In this document: positions 8,058 to 15,868 of the stretch, one piece after another | Position numbering within the stretch: the stretch's first letter is position 1 | Layout: every line of letters starts with the position of its first letter | IMG/VR virus record: IMGVR_UViG_3300044908_000101 | Span: 1 to 27,308 of that record | DNA length: 27,308 bases | Source: a virus | Reading direction: 5' to 3' (one strand) | Translations under genes and position numbers: made by a program | Notes under the pieces: generated by a model | The model's input: the letters and a program-made list of their open reading frames with translations, nothing else | Databases searched by the model: none | Told to the model about the DNA's origin: nothing

Positions 8058-8290
8058 TTCATGATGCTTTCGTACAACAACTTATCTAAATGCCTTTTGG
8101 TAATTGCGTACACTTCCTTAAGATGTGGCGACACGTCAAAAAACGACTTCTTAGCCCGCCACTTGGCGGCCTTACGTAAACTACCTAGCGCATAATCGGG
8201 GCGGCCGTCGGCAATATGACGCGCAGCATTTGCATCGTGCCTCTCAGCGTTGGATTCAAAAAAAGCTTCGAGTGACTGATAGTTCGTCAT
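8054..8290 (-). CDS. Small helical protein coupled to portal
   Basis: A 78-residue helical, basic protein (MTNYQSLEAFFESNAERHDA; SLRKAAKWRAKKSFFD) that overlaps the portal start by ATGA. Its chosen ATG shares bases with the stop of the zinc-ribbon gene (TGATG); a GTG one codon earlier is possible. The pattern ARHIADGRPDYALGSLRKAA resembles a TPR-like helical hairpin. Function unknown. Confidence 0.65.
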   Translation of the reverse strand: MTNYQSLEAFFESNAERHDANAARHIADGRPDYALGSLRKAAKWRAKKSFFDVSPHLKEVYAITKRHLDKLLYESIMK

Positions 8291-8862
8291 CACCGAAGGT
8301 ACCCCTTGCTCATGTACGAGGCCTGCAATACGGCGTCCGCCTTTTCCGCATGCGCAGATGTCAAAGCCGTTCCCACCTGTGCGCCCCGGCGCGGCAAAAT
8401 CGACCCGGGGACGCCTTGAGCGATGTGTCCCGTAGCAGCACCAGCCGCATACTCCATTGCGATCGAATTATGATCCGAACCAAAGCCGACATGCGCATTG
8501 GGATTTCTCGCCCGCATGGCATCCATGTGCCTGGTCAGATCGTTAACCACCGGCATGGCAGCGATCTCGCCCTGCTTCATATTGTCGCGGAGATTGGTAA
8601 TCTTGAGGTCGGCCATGTCGGAAGCGTCGCAACCCGCCATCTCGGCGGCCTGATAAACCCGCTCCTGGGACGCCTTCTCCATCGCCTTGTAGACGCCGTC
8701 CGAGCAACGGTTGGCGAAACTCAGGATATTCGGCATGACGACGTCATCGTCAGCGCGATCACTAACAAGCCCGTAGCCGCACGCAGGACAATCATCCGGG
8801 GGATCGTCCACAAGCCATTTGACCTTCTGCTTACAGCCAGGGCACTTAATCACGAAGGGCAT
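8290..8862 (-). CDS. Zinc-ribbon protein of the packaging module
   Basis: A 190-residue protein when started at the ATG at 8862, which has GAGG six bases upstream. An in-frame upstream ATG at 8919 adds 19 residues without a ribosome site and was not used. The N-terminus holds two CPxCG-type knuckles, CPGCKQ and CPACGY, about 18 residues apart, a classic zinc ribbon. The rest is helical (MEKASQERVYQAAEMAGCDA) and ends with a small Gly/Ala-rich part. It may bind DNA or a packaging partner, but no specific family is recognised. Confidence 0.7.
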   Translation of the reverse strand: MPFVIKCPGCKQKVKWLVDDPPDDCPACGYGLVSDRADDDVVMPNILSFANRCSDGVYKAMEKASQERVYQAAEMAGCDASDMADLKITNLRDNMKQGEIAAMPVVNDLTRHMDAMRARNPNAHVGFGSDHNSIAMEYAAGAATGHIAQGVPGSILPRRGAQVGTALTSAHAEKADAVLQASYMSKGYLR

Positions 8863-8984
8863 TCGGAACCTCAAACTAAGTGAGCGGATCGGCGGCATTG
8901 TGACGGTAAAGAACCCCACACGACTGAGGGTCGGCCCCGCCTTCCGTTGTCGGACCTCCGCTCCGGCCCTCGTTATGCGGCCGA
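8863..8984. other. 122-base gap between terminase-side and portal-side genes
   Basis: A GC-rich non-coding gap in an otherwise gapless operon. It holds short self-complementary pieces such as CCGACTAATCGG at its right edge, which overlaps the stop of the preceding gene. I see no strong promoter or terminator in it. Confidence 0.3.
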
Positions 8985-9155
8985 CTAATCGGGGTCAAGA
9001 AGCGCTTGCGTAATGGCGCCTTCCCGAACTTGCGCCAAAGTCACGATGCCGGCGCCGCCAAATTTTTGAAAAACGCGCGTCGGATTCTTAATAGCCTCGC
9101 GCACCGCTATTGGCATCGCAGCAATCCAACCGAACAATGCTCTACGATCCAACAT
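8985..9155 (-). CDS. 56-residue protein with twin-arginine-type N-terminus
   Basis: The start at 9155 is set by an excellent GGAGG site seven bases upstream; longer frames from further upstream overlap the terminase gene. The N-terminus MLDRRALFGWIAAMPIAVRE has a paired arginine followed by a short hydrophobic stretch, like a Tat signal or a short membrane anchor. The remainder (KFGGAGIVTLAQVREGAITQ) is short. The same ML-x-RR-x-L opening occurs in the protein at 22399-22683. Function unknown. Confidence 0.6.
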   Translation of the reverse strand: MLDRRALFGWIAAMPIAVREAIKNPTRVFQKFGGAGIVTLAQVREGAITQALLDPD

Positions 9156-9156
9156 C

Positions 9157-11088
9157 TTAATACCTCCGACCTGTGCCGTAGCGCCAAGCATTGCGAGCGG
9201 CGGCAACTGCATCTCGGCGCCGACCCGCCTGCTTGGCTGCAAAAAACGTCTCCAAGCTATTCTGGTTGAAAAGCGTCACCTGGTCAACTATCGACAGCCG
9301 CTGCCGGGATTCCTCCGCAGCGCGGGTGCGCCGCTCGCCGATCAGCCCCTGGCGAATCTTGGTCATCCAATAATAATTGGCCAGCGCCATTGCGACTGCC
9401 CGGTCGTCGCGCATCGACGACGGCGCCCCGATCGAATCGCCCTCCCGCGAGATCGACCGCATCTCCTCGATCAGATCCATGGACCGGATGCGCAGCTTAC
9501 CATTGGACGCGATGTCGCGCAGCTGCTCCATGATCGTGATCTTCAAACGGGTATTCGTAAGCCAGTGATAATTATACCCCGGCCCCATCGAATCCGGGCG
9601 AGTGTAAATATAAGTCTTGACGTTCTGAAATAGATTCATGAGCCCGCGTTCTTCCAGCGGCTTCTGAACATAAGTCGCGTTCTCAATGTAGAACTTCAAC
9701 GCCTTTATTTCGTTGTAGACGGCGGTGCCGGGACCGTTGAGTTCGAGGATGTATCGGATAACGGCTATAGGACTAGCGCCGTACCATCCCAAGATAGCCG
9801 CCAAGGTCCATGCAAGATGACGTGTTGTTTGGAGAGGCCAAGCGTACTCAGCAACTTGGTCGACCCCGTCCGCATAGCATCGAAGGATTTGAATTGCAGA
9901 ATTGCAGTTGTTCTCGTTTTCTCCATAGGCGGGATCGACTCCTGCGACATAGACACCCTCCGGGGCTGGTTCTTCCCACACCTTCAACTCGGTCGACCGG
10001 GGATTCTCCGACCGGTAAATTTTCATGTCGGCGAACTCTTCGCCAGCCAGGAACATAAAAGACTTGAACTTGCGACTGACATGCTTGTTCGTCATATCGG
10101 TCAAGTCGGCGCCGGCAAAAAATACCGATCCCGTCTGCTGCCAAGCCTCCTCTTCCGTCCAGGCCTGCTCGGCAAGCATGATCGTGTCGTCTTCTTCAAC
10201 GGCCGAGTCGTTCTCGGCGTTCACCTCGGGATTCACCTTCTTGCGAATCCAAGCCAGCTGCTCGGGCGTTATGACGTGGCCGTACTGGTCCCTCACCGCC
10301 TTGATCCGAACCGCCTCTTCCGTCGTCGGTGGGGCGAGTCCATACAATTGAAAATCGGCATGCTCTTGGGGGATGCTCTGGCTAGGCTTAGACCACCAAC
10401 CGAGAAAAAGGCATCTGCAATGATGCGGATCGGCCCTGGCCCTGTCCCACATTGTTTTCCAAGAATTATAGCCTCTCGCGGTAGACTCGCGAATGTACAA
10501 TCGGTCCGGATGTTCCTCGGAAAACGACTGCTCCAACGCCTTGATGCCAACCGGATTCTCATAGGAACAAATCTCGCTCATATGCGCGGTGGTCAGCCCC
10601 TCCGAACGACCAAGCGTACCGCTGGACTTGCTCTCCTTCACACCAGCTGACATAAATAACATTGTCGACTCGTTCTCCAGCGTAAGACTCTCCCGATTGC
10701 CCGAACCAGTGCCCTGGACCGCGGGAAACCGGAGATTGGCAGGCAGGTTCTTAATAAGAGTTACGAGCTCTTTGCGCGCGCTCTCCTTGTGAGGCGCGGT
10801 GTCGAACACCAAGGCGCCCTTCAAGCCGGCGTGAATGCCGAGGTAGAACGCCATCAAGGCGCGGGTGATCGTCGATATGCCGAGCTGGCGGGCCTTGAGA
10901 ACAAAAATATCGTGAATATCTTCTTCCAGCGCGTCAAAGACGGCCGTTATGAACTGAATCTGCCCGTCGTAGAGATGCTCGCCGAGGCAGATGCGGCCCT
11001 TGTCTTTGGAATTTATATAGCAACGGGCCAGGAAGGCGTAAAACGCCGCCTCGACACGATCCCTTTTCGCTTCGCTCCAGCCTGCCAT
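9157..11088 (-). CDS. Terminase large subunit
   Basis: A 643-residue packaging motor. The ATPase part has the Walker-A-like KARQLGIST (residues 65-73, the variant common in terminases) and a Walker-B/catalytic segment LTTAHMSEI (165-173, Glu172). The nuclease part has GVDPAYGE (Asp385), a central acidic YILELNG (Glu449) and a final RDDRAVAMALA (Asp561/Asp562), matching the RNase H-like fold that cuts concatemeric DNA. The start ATG at 11088 has no strong ribosome site. It heads the packaging module, and the portal lies downstream as expected. No small terminase subunit is recognised in the window. Confidence 0.92.
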   Translation of the reverse strand: MAGWSEAKRDRVEAAFYAFLARCYINSKDKGRICLGEHLYDGQIQFITAVFDALEEDIHDIFVLKARQLGISTITRALMAFYLGIHAGLKGALVFDTAPHKESARKELVTLIKNLPANLRFPAVQGTGSGNRESLTLENESTMLFMSAGVKESKSSGTLGRSEGLTTAHMSEICSYENPVGIKALEQSFSEEHPDRLYIRESTARGYNSWKTMWDRARADPHHCRCLFLGWWSKPSQSIPQEHADFQLYGLAPPTTEEAVRIKAVRDQYGHVITPEQLAWIRKKVNPEVNAENDSAVEEDDTIMLAEQAWTEEEAWQQTGSVFFAGADLTDMTNKHVSRKFKSFMFLAGEEFADMKIYRSENPRSTELKVWEEPAPEGVYVAGVDPAYGENENNCNSAIQILRCYADGVDQVAEYAWPLQTTRHLAWTLAAILGWYGASPIAVIRYILELNGPGTAVYNEIKALKFYIENATYVQKPLEERGLMNLFQNVKTYIYTRPDSMGPGYNYHWLTNTRLKITIMEQLRDIASNGKLRIRSMDLIEEMRSISREGDSIGAPSSMRDDRAVAMALANYYWMTKIRQGLIGERRTRAAEESRQRLSIVDQVTLFNQNSLETFFAAKQAGRRRDAVAAARNAWRYGTGRRY

Positions 11089-11106
11089 GCCGACAAGCTT
11101 AGCAAC

Positions 11107-11277
11107 TTAGTGATCTGTCGGCAAGTCTTTAGGTTGCAAGTAAAAATCATCTCCTATTTGATGAATAACACGACCTCTATACTTAAAGTACAGATCAACC
11201 GGAGTCGGCTTAGGTATTTTCTCAAACCTCGACACAACATAATCTGCAAAAGCCTCAGAAAAAGTTTTATAACCCAT
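11107..11277 (-). CDS. 56-residue hypothetical protein upstream of terminase
   Basis: A short AT-rich gene two bases after the stop of the preceding gene, with a GGGGGC purine run as its likely ribosome site. The product starts MGYKTFSEAFADYVVSRFEK and ends LQPKDLPTDH. A strand-turn-strand core (LYFKYRGRVIHQIGDDFYLQ) suggests a small beta fold. It is too short to assign. Its AT-rich codon use differs from the GC-rich terminase. Confidence 0.65.
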   Translation of the reverse strand: MGYKTFSEAFADYVVSRFEKIPKPTPVDLYFKYRGRVIHQIGDDFYLQPKDLPTDH

Positions 11278-11278
11278 C

Positions 11279-11548
11279 TCAACGCCCCCAATGCTGTTGC
11301 TTCTGCTGCGCCGCCCGCAACTCCTCCAGCTGTATCTCCAGCTTGCTTTTTATGGTCCCATAAAATTGGGCTGCGTCCCCCTTCGCATCGATCAGCAGGA
11401 ACTCGATCGGCTCAGTACCGCCGGGCGGAACGATGACACAGGCGCCGCCAAACTCTTGAGGGTTGCGCTCGATCCGTTCCGCCATGACGCGGAAGCGCTC
11501 CGCGATCTTTTGTTCGGAGCGCTCGACAAGGGGTTGGCCGTCGTTCAT
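11279..11548 (-). CDS. Small hypothetical protein with C-terminal coiled coil
   Basis: An 89-residue protein coupled to the upstream gene by an ATGA overlap. A charged N-terminal helix (ERSEQKIAERFRVMAERIER) is followed by a strand region (GACVIVPPGG, PIEFLLID) and a C-terminal helix rich in Gln and Glu (KSKLEIQLEELRAAQQKQQ). Its place just ahead of terminase makes it a candidate packaging accessory or small terminase-like partner, but no helix-turn-helix is evident. Confidence 0.6.
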   Translation of the reverse strand: MNDGQPLVERSEQKIAERFRVMAERIERNPQEFGGACVIVPPGGTEPIEFLLIDAKGDAAQFYGTIKSKLEIQLEELRAAQQKQQHWGR

Positions 11549-12021
11549 ACTGAACGACCTTGTCGCATCTCGTTTACAGTCCGAGGGTCGTCTTCACGAT
11601 GCCGCCCGCGATCGGGGTCACCGTCTCCATGAGCTGCGCGGTACAACTCGAATTCATCCGCCAAACGGCGTACGGAATTTGCGTAGCCTACCGTCATTCC
11701 CAAAGCTTCAGCCGCATCAGCGTAGGCACGCAAGGCAGCCGGTGCTGCTGGATCACGAGCGCCAATTGTAAAATTGGGCCACTCGACAACCGTACCATCC
11801 CGCCGCTTGACGAGGTACTTGCCTTCCGGCGTCGCCGGATTATCCCGCCACAAGCCGTGCATCACAGGTTTTTCACTCATCGGATATCCTCTCCAACCTT
11901 TTCCGCCTTTTGCTACGCGCTCTCGGATGTGCGCGTAGGCGAACTCGATATTCTTTCGGTGGTCGTCAGTCCAGTCGTAATCATCTATAGCTGTGGGAAA
12001 AGTACGGTTTGATCTCGTCAT
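11545..12021 (-). CDS. Hypothetical phage protein
   Basis: A 158-residue protein if started at 12021, which overlaps the KTSC gene by 41 bases. An internal ATG at 11880 with AGAGG eight bases upstream would give a 111-residue form starting MSEKPVMHGLW. The intermediate residues (HRKNIEFAYAHIRERVAKGG) look coding, so I keep the longer form. The recognisable core is GKYLVKRRDGTVVEWPNFTI, then GARDPAAPAALRAYADAAEA and a C-terminal HGDGDPDRGRHREDDP, a pattern I associate with conserved phage proteins of unknown function. Confidence 0.65.
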   Translation of the reverse strand: MTRSNRTFPTAIDDYDWTDDHRKNIEFAYAHIRERVAKGGKGWRGYPMSEKPVMHGLWRDNPATPEGKYLVKRRDGTVVEWPNFTIGARDPAAPAALRAYADAAEALGMTVGYANSVRRLADEFELYRAAHGDGDPDRGRHREDDPRTVNEMRQGRSV

Positions 12022-12196
12022 TGATCATCTGCCCGACCGACGGCGCGTTGGCAAGCCTCTGGGCGACATCCTCGGGGACGCCCTGGTAAGCGGAGACCTT
12101 ACCTGATTTACTCCAGGTTACGAGCAATTCACCCGTATCCGAGTCATAGCCGACTTCGGAGACGACGGAAGAAAAAACAGATTGTGACCAGCTCAT
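11981..12196 (-). CDS. KTSC-domain protein
   Basis: A 71-residue protein matching the KTSC domain pattern: YDSDTGELLVTWSKSGKVSA, then YQGVPEDVAQRLANAPSVGQ and NDEIKPYF. KTSC domains occur alone or fused to other proteins in phages and bacteria; some are proposed to bind RNA or partner proteins, but the role is not settled. The start overlaps the preceding stop (ATGA) and the end overlaps the next gene. Confidence 0.75.
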   Translation of the reverse strand: MSWSQSVFSSVVSEVGYDSDTGELLVTWSKSGKVSAYQGVPEDVAQRLANAPSVGQMINDEIKPYFSHSYR

Positions 12197-12399
12197 GGTT
12201 CCACCTCGTCATAAATTCGTTCAACGTATTCACGCGTCATCTCGGGGTGCTCCAGCATCATCTCGCCGATCACCCAGGACCTGCGCTGTGCGCGAAATTG
12301 TTCGCGTTTTTGCTCAGGACTCATCGCGGCAAACCGAATTGCCGATTCCCGCAAAAGCCGATCAAGTTCCGGTCGCTCCGGCACAGCTGTAAATTTCAT
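12193..12399 (-). CDS. Small helical hypothetical protein
   Basis: A 68-residue charged helical protein (MKFTAVPERPELDRLLRESA; MSPEQKREQFRAQRRSWVIG; HPEMTREYVERIYDEVEP). It is linked by four-base overlaps to the genes on both sides. No domain is recognised. It belongs to a block of small, probably co-translated proteins. Confidence 0.65.
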   Translation of the reverse strand: MKFTAVPERPELDRLLRESAIRFAAMSPEQKREQFRAQRRSWVIGEMMLEHPEMTREYVERIYDEVEP

Positions 12400-12725
12400 T
12401 TCAACTTCTCCTTTTTCAAGGCGTCCAGCATGATGTCCCTGACGATCGGAAATAACACGTCATCCGTATCCTCTATAGTCTCGTCCGCAAACGCCAGGAA
12501 CGGGATCTTCATGACCTTGTTGTCCGGCAGCGGCTTCTGTCCGGCATCGGCCCGGCACAGGATGATCCGGCGACGACTCTTATCATGATCACCTAGAGAA
12601 AAAAACTCTCCTGCGTTCTCCCCAATGTAAGCGTTGCGAATGTGATAAAAGCGATCAGGAAAGCGCCGGAAATAAGTGCCGTCGGCACGCTCCCACAGCT
12701 TCTCAAGGGCTTTGCGGTCGGTCAC
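12396..12725 (-). CDS. Hypothetical protein coupled to the exonuclease gene
   Basis: A 109-residue protein if started at the GTG at 12725, which overlaps the exonuclease stop (GTGA) and is preceded by GGGGGCGAAC. A longer form from 12761 would run 40 bases into the exonuclease and has no ribosome site. The body (ADGTYFRRFPDRFYHIRNAY; SRRRIILCRADAGQ; VMKIPFLAFADETIED) alternates strands and helices. No family is recognised. Confidence 0.62.
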   Translation of the reverse strand: MTDRKALEKLWERADGTYFRRFPDRFYHIRNAYIGENAGEFFSLGDHDKSRRRIILCRADAGQKPLPDNKVMKIPFLAFADETIEDTDDVLFPIVRDIMLDALKKEKLK

Positions 12726-13261
12726 GTTCGCCCCCGCAATTTTAACGCCGCTTGTACACAAATCGCCTGGTGCACCGCGTCTTGCAGAGCGTGGTGAGGA
12801 ATGGTCCTGCGATCAGGCGCGGCTTTGAAATCAAACCCAAACATGGCAAAAACAGTCCTGGTATCGCGAGCATCATAAAATTTCCAAGGGATACAATGCG
12901 GCATGCCACACGCACGATAGGCAGCTTCGAGCAATACAATATCGAATCCCGCCCCGTGAGACCATATGTACTGTCCTTTGTTGATCGCGAACCACTCGGA
13001 AAATTCTCCGAGAACCACAGGTAATGCGACCGGATCTTGTTCAAACACCGCCTGCGCAGCAGCATACCCAGACCACCAAGCTTTTGTCTCCTTACTATAA
13101 GTCAAACCAACTGCATCACACGACGATAAATCTATATTACGATAGAATTCTGCATCGACGTGCGCCGCGTCAAGCTTGAAAGTACAGGCACCTATCGAAC
13201 GAATCACGCTTCCCGGCACCGTTCCAAAAGTTTCGATATCGACCATGACGTGTACAGACAT
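12722..13261 (-). CDS. DEDDh-type 3'-5' exonuclease
   Basis: A 179-residue exonuclease of the DnaQ-like superfamily. Motif ExoI is VDIETFG (Asp8, Glu10), ExoII lies in SHGAGFDIVLLE (Asp107) and ExoIII is HHALQDAVHQA (His156 or His157, Asp161), giving the DEDDh metal-binding set. The stretch YIWSHGAGFDIVLLEAAY resembles the T4 DexA / Rv2179c-type exonucleases, which act on DNA or RNA 3' ends. GAGGGG lies eight bases before its ATG. It may process nucleic acid late in infection or trim RNA; the substrate cannot be read from the sequence. Confidence 0.85.
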   Translation of the reverse strand: MSVHVMVDIETFGTVPGSVIRSIGACTFKLDAAHVDAEFYRNIDLSSCDAVGLTYSKETKAWWSGYAAAQAVFEQDPVALPVVLGEFSEWFAINKGQYIWSHGAGFDIVLLEAAYRACGMPHCIPWKFYDARDTRTVFAMFGFDFKAAPDRRTIPHHALQDAVHQAICVQAALKLRGRT

Positions 13262-13278
13262 ATCATTTACCCCTCAAA

Positions 13279-14325
13279 TCATAACAACGGTTGCTCCCAA
13301 GCCTCATGTACCCGCTCGACGGTCGAGAACAGCACGTTAAAGTTCTGGACTTCCGGCACCAGCCGGCGATCCCTGGCAACCGGAACCGGTCGTCCTCCGT
13401 CCTGCCTGAGCTCGAACGTCGTATAGCCCTTACCCGCCATGTAATCGCGCAGATCCATCTGCGACGCTCCAAACCGGTCGAGCGCGGGCAGGTTCATCTC
13501 GCAGCAAACGAAATCGATTCCTCGCGTCAGCAACTGCCCCGCGCCGATCAAGGCGTGCAGCTCGGCGCCTTCGATGTCCAGCTTCAGCAGCCGCGGCTTC
13601 TGGTCGTAAGCAAGACACCACTTGTCGAGAGTCAACCCGCCAACTGGCGTCCGGTTCAAGGTTCCCTGCAACGGGGCCAGGCTGCTCATGCCGGTATCCG
13701 CCGGCTGATGAAGCGTGACCTGGGAATCCTCGCTCCACAAGGCACGATTGATGACCGTGACGTTCTCGGCGTGGCTGCGCTCCACGTTAATGCGCAGCTT
13801 CTTGAAATTAACCGTGGACGGCTCGAACGCCTCGACATGACCTTCTGAGCCTGTCGAAGAATCGCCAACGAGACGAGACATCACCATCGTGAAAAAACCA
13901 ATGTTGGCGCCTCCGTCAATGGCAAAGTCGCCCGTACGCAGAACACGCCGCATGAGATGAACGGTCTCCGGCTCGCAGGCGCCGTTATGTTCAAGAAAGC
14001 GCTTCGTCATGACGTCAGCAATAAAACCGGGATCGTACACCAAGTCGAACACGATCTCGCGACCGAGTACGGTCATGTGTACGTGCAGGTCGCTGTTCTC
14101 GCGTCGCTGCTCTAACACCGCCTTGGCGAACGCGCCGTCACGCAGCTTCTCTTCCCGCGCCAATTCGGACCGCCCCTTGACAGTAATGACGTAATTAACG
14201 GAATCGCTGGCGCTCATCAGCCCGCGTTCAGTCAGCGCCAGTAACGGTTCCTTCCACCGGCCAATCGGGGCCATCGACTCGCCTTCCGCCGCGATCATCA
14301 GCACGGTCATCTCGTCGTCGGTCAT
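13279..14325 (-). CDS. FkbM-family methyltransferase with N-terminal extension
   Basis: A 348-residue S-adenosylmethionine-dependent methyltransferase. Motif I is DGGANIGFFT (137-146), the acidic ribose-binding strand is VEAFEP (164-169), and the FkbM signature LKLDIEGAE lies at 247-255. FkbM enzymes usually O-methylate sugars or small hydroxyl groups. Residues 1-60 (WKEPLLALTERGLMSASDSV then NYVITVKG) look like a small winged-helix unit seen as separate proteins in phages; here it is fused. The ATG overlaps the stop of the glycosyltransferase gene (ATGA), so the two are probably made together and act on the same glycan. Confidence 0.85.
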   Translation of the reverse strand: MTDDEMTVLMIAAEGESMAPIGRWKEPLLALTERGLMSASDSVNYVITVKGRSELAREEKLRDGAFAKAVLEQRRENSDLHVHMTVLGREIVFDLVYDPGFIADVMTKRFLEHNGACEPETVHLMRRVLRTGDFAIDGGANIGFFTMVMSRLVGDSSTGSEGHVEAFEPSTVNFKKLRINVERSHAENVTVINRALWSEDSQVTLHQPADTGMSSLAPLQGTLNRTPVGGLTLDKWCLAYDQKPRLLKLDIEGAELHALIGAGQLLTRGIDFVCCEMNLPALDRFGASQMDLRDYMAGKGYTTFELRQDGGRPVPVARDRRLVPEVQNFNVLFSTVERVHEAWEQPLL

Positions 14326-14431
14326 CGCCCAGTTCCCTCAGTCGTTTGGCAGCTTCCAGCAGGAGTTCGCGGTCGTCGGCGCCTTGCAAGACTTCGCGCG
14401 CTCTTTTTTCCAACCTGTCGATCAAGTGCAT
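14228..14431 (-). CDS. Possible nested small ORF between glycosyltransferase and FkbM genes
   Basis: A 67-codon frame overlapping the last 110 bases of the glycosyltransferase gene and the first 98 of the FkbM gene. It has a strong GGAGG nine bases before its ATG. The first 37 residues (MHLIDRLEKRAREVLQGADD; ELLLEAAKRLRELGDD) form a convincing charged helical sequence, more protein-like than the Arg-rich glycosyltransferase tail in the other frame. The rest (RRRDDRADDRGGRR) looks like a shadow of the FkbM frame. It may be a real overlapping gene or a gene that lost its own stop. Confidence 0.4.
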   Translation of the reverse strand: MHLIDRLEKRAREVLQGADDRELLLEAAKRLRELGDDRRRDDRADDRGGRRVDGPDWPVEGTVTGAD

Positions 14432-15797
14432 GAATACGATCCTCCAGCGCCAGTGAGATGTCGTTAAAAACGGGCGCCCAGCGCAAGTCTTCGCCCTGAT
14501 TGAACACGCGGTGATTCGACCATACCTGATCCCGGCCATTCGTGCCCAGACGATAGTCCTTGCCCAGTCGGCTGTAGGGCACCCAGCACTCGGTCCCCGT
14601 CAAAGCGCAGATGTGGGCGAGGGCCGATTCGCAGCAGATCACCAGGTCGAGTTGCTTGAGGACGGAGATGGTATCGACGACGTCTCGGATGTAAGGAGAA
14701 AGGTCTCGCACGAGGGGAAGACCGTGATTGTCATACAAGCGCTGGGATTCAGGCCCAATTTGGAGAGCATATAGCTGAATACTTGGGATTCGATATAAGT
14801 CAAAGAATTGCTCGACGGGGATTGACCGATGCGAGTTGATGTCATTGAACGGACTCCCTGCCCAGGCGATGCCGATATGCAGCTTGCGATCCGTAACCTT
14901 CCAATTCAGCGGGAGCTGGACGACCGGGTACGAGATATGCGGTGCTTGTCGGATTTCTTCGGTCGAGAGCCCGAGCGCGGTCGGGAGGCTGACGAAGGTC
15001 GTCCAGCAATCCGCTTCGGGGAGGGGAGCGGGCTTGGGGACGATGTTGATATTTGGGATTCCAACGAAAGCGTGCATGAACAAACGGACAAGCTCGGGTT
15101 GAACCATAAGATGTAAGTAGCGTGCCCTTTTTGCAGCTGCCGGGATAAAGCGCGCAAAGCTGATGGTGTCGCCGAGACCCTGATCAGCATCGACGTAGAC
15201 CGTTTTTTCACTTTCGCCCTCCCATTGTGCATAAGGCAGATTCAGATACGACTTCAGTTTGTACCTGAAACGTACCTCGAACCGTTTGAAGCCTTCATCC
15301 AGCTTCCGAGCTTGGAGCAACGCGAACGCATAAGCGAGTTCGACGATCGGATCGGACGGCATCAAGTCCCACGCGCGCTGCGCCGCCTCCAGCGCTTCGC
15401 CAACCCTGTTCTGGATCGTCTTAATTTGGGAAATGTGAACCCAGCCATACTGGAGGTTGGGATCGACCTTCAAACCCTCCTCGGTCACGCGGAGAGCCTC
15501 TCGCGACTGCCCAAGACCGTGAAGGCGGTAACCGATGTTGACCAGCGCCTTGGCCTTGGTGCCATCATCCAGGCCGCACTCCAAGGCGCGGCGCCAGCAG
15601 GCGATCGCGGACGGGATCGCGTTGAGATCGGAATGGTTGCAGCCGGCCTGGTAAAACGCTTGCCCCCAGGTCGGATCCGCATTGCAGGCGGACGAGAACA
15701 AATGGAGCGCGTGCTCCAGATGCTTGGGATCATCCTTGTTGTTACTGGACGCAACCGCCTGGTTGTAAAAAAGCGTCGCTTGCTGACGGTCACCCAT
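14322..15797 (-). CDS. TPR-containing glycosyltransferase (GT-B type)
   Basis: A 491-residue protein with start chosen at 15797 (AAGG ten bases upstream); earlier in-frame ATGs either overlap the recombinase or lack a site. Residues 15-175 form tetratricopeptide-like helical repeats (SAIACWRRALECGLDD; REALRVTEEGLKVDPN). Residues 198-450 have glycosyltransferase 9/41-like features: VDADQGLGDTISFARF, then GIAWAGSPFNDINSHRSIP and CESALAHICALTG. The architecture of TPR plus GT-B domain suggests transfer of sugar to a protein or glycan acceptor. The C-terminal 30 residues are Arg-rich and may be a by-product of the overlapping frame. It sits upstream of the FkbM gene. Confidence 0.8.
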   Translation of the reverse strand: MGDRQQATLFYNQAVASSNNKDDPKHLEHALHLFSSACNADPTWGQAFYQAGCNHSDLNAIPSAIACWRRALECGLDDGTKAKALVNIGYRLHGLGQSREALRVTEEGLKVDPNLQYGWVHISQIKTIQNRVGEALEAAQRAWDLMPSDPIVELAYAFALLQARKLDEGFKRFEVRFRYKLKSYLNLPYAQWEGESEKTVYVDADQGLGDTISFARFIPAAAKRARYLHLMVQPELVRLFMHAFVGIPNINIVPKPAPLPEADCWTTFVSLPTALGLSTEEIRQAPHISYPVVQLPLNWKVTDRKLHIGIAWAGSPFNDINSHRSIPVEQFFDLYRIPSIQLYALQIGPESQRLYDNHGLPLVRDLSPYIRDVVDTISVLKQLDLVICCESALAHICALTGTECWVPYSRLGKDYRLGTNGRDQVWSNHRVFNQGEDLRWAPVFNDISLALEDRIHALDRQVGKKSARSLARRRRPRTPAGSCQTTEGTGR

Positions 15798-15868
15798 TAC
15801 GAATTTGCCTTCTTCAAAATGGAATCGACATGACATCTCAACGGTGCGCACCACCCACAGGCGGGTTC

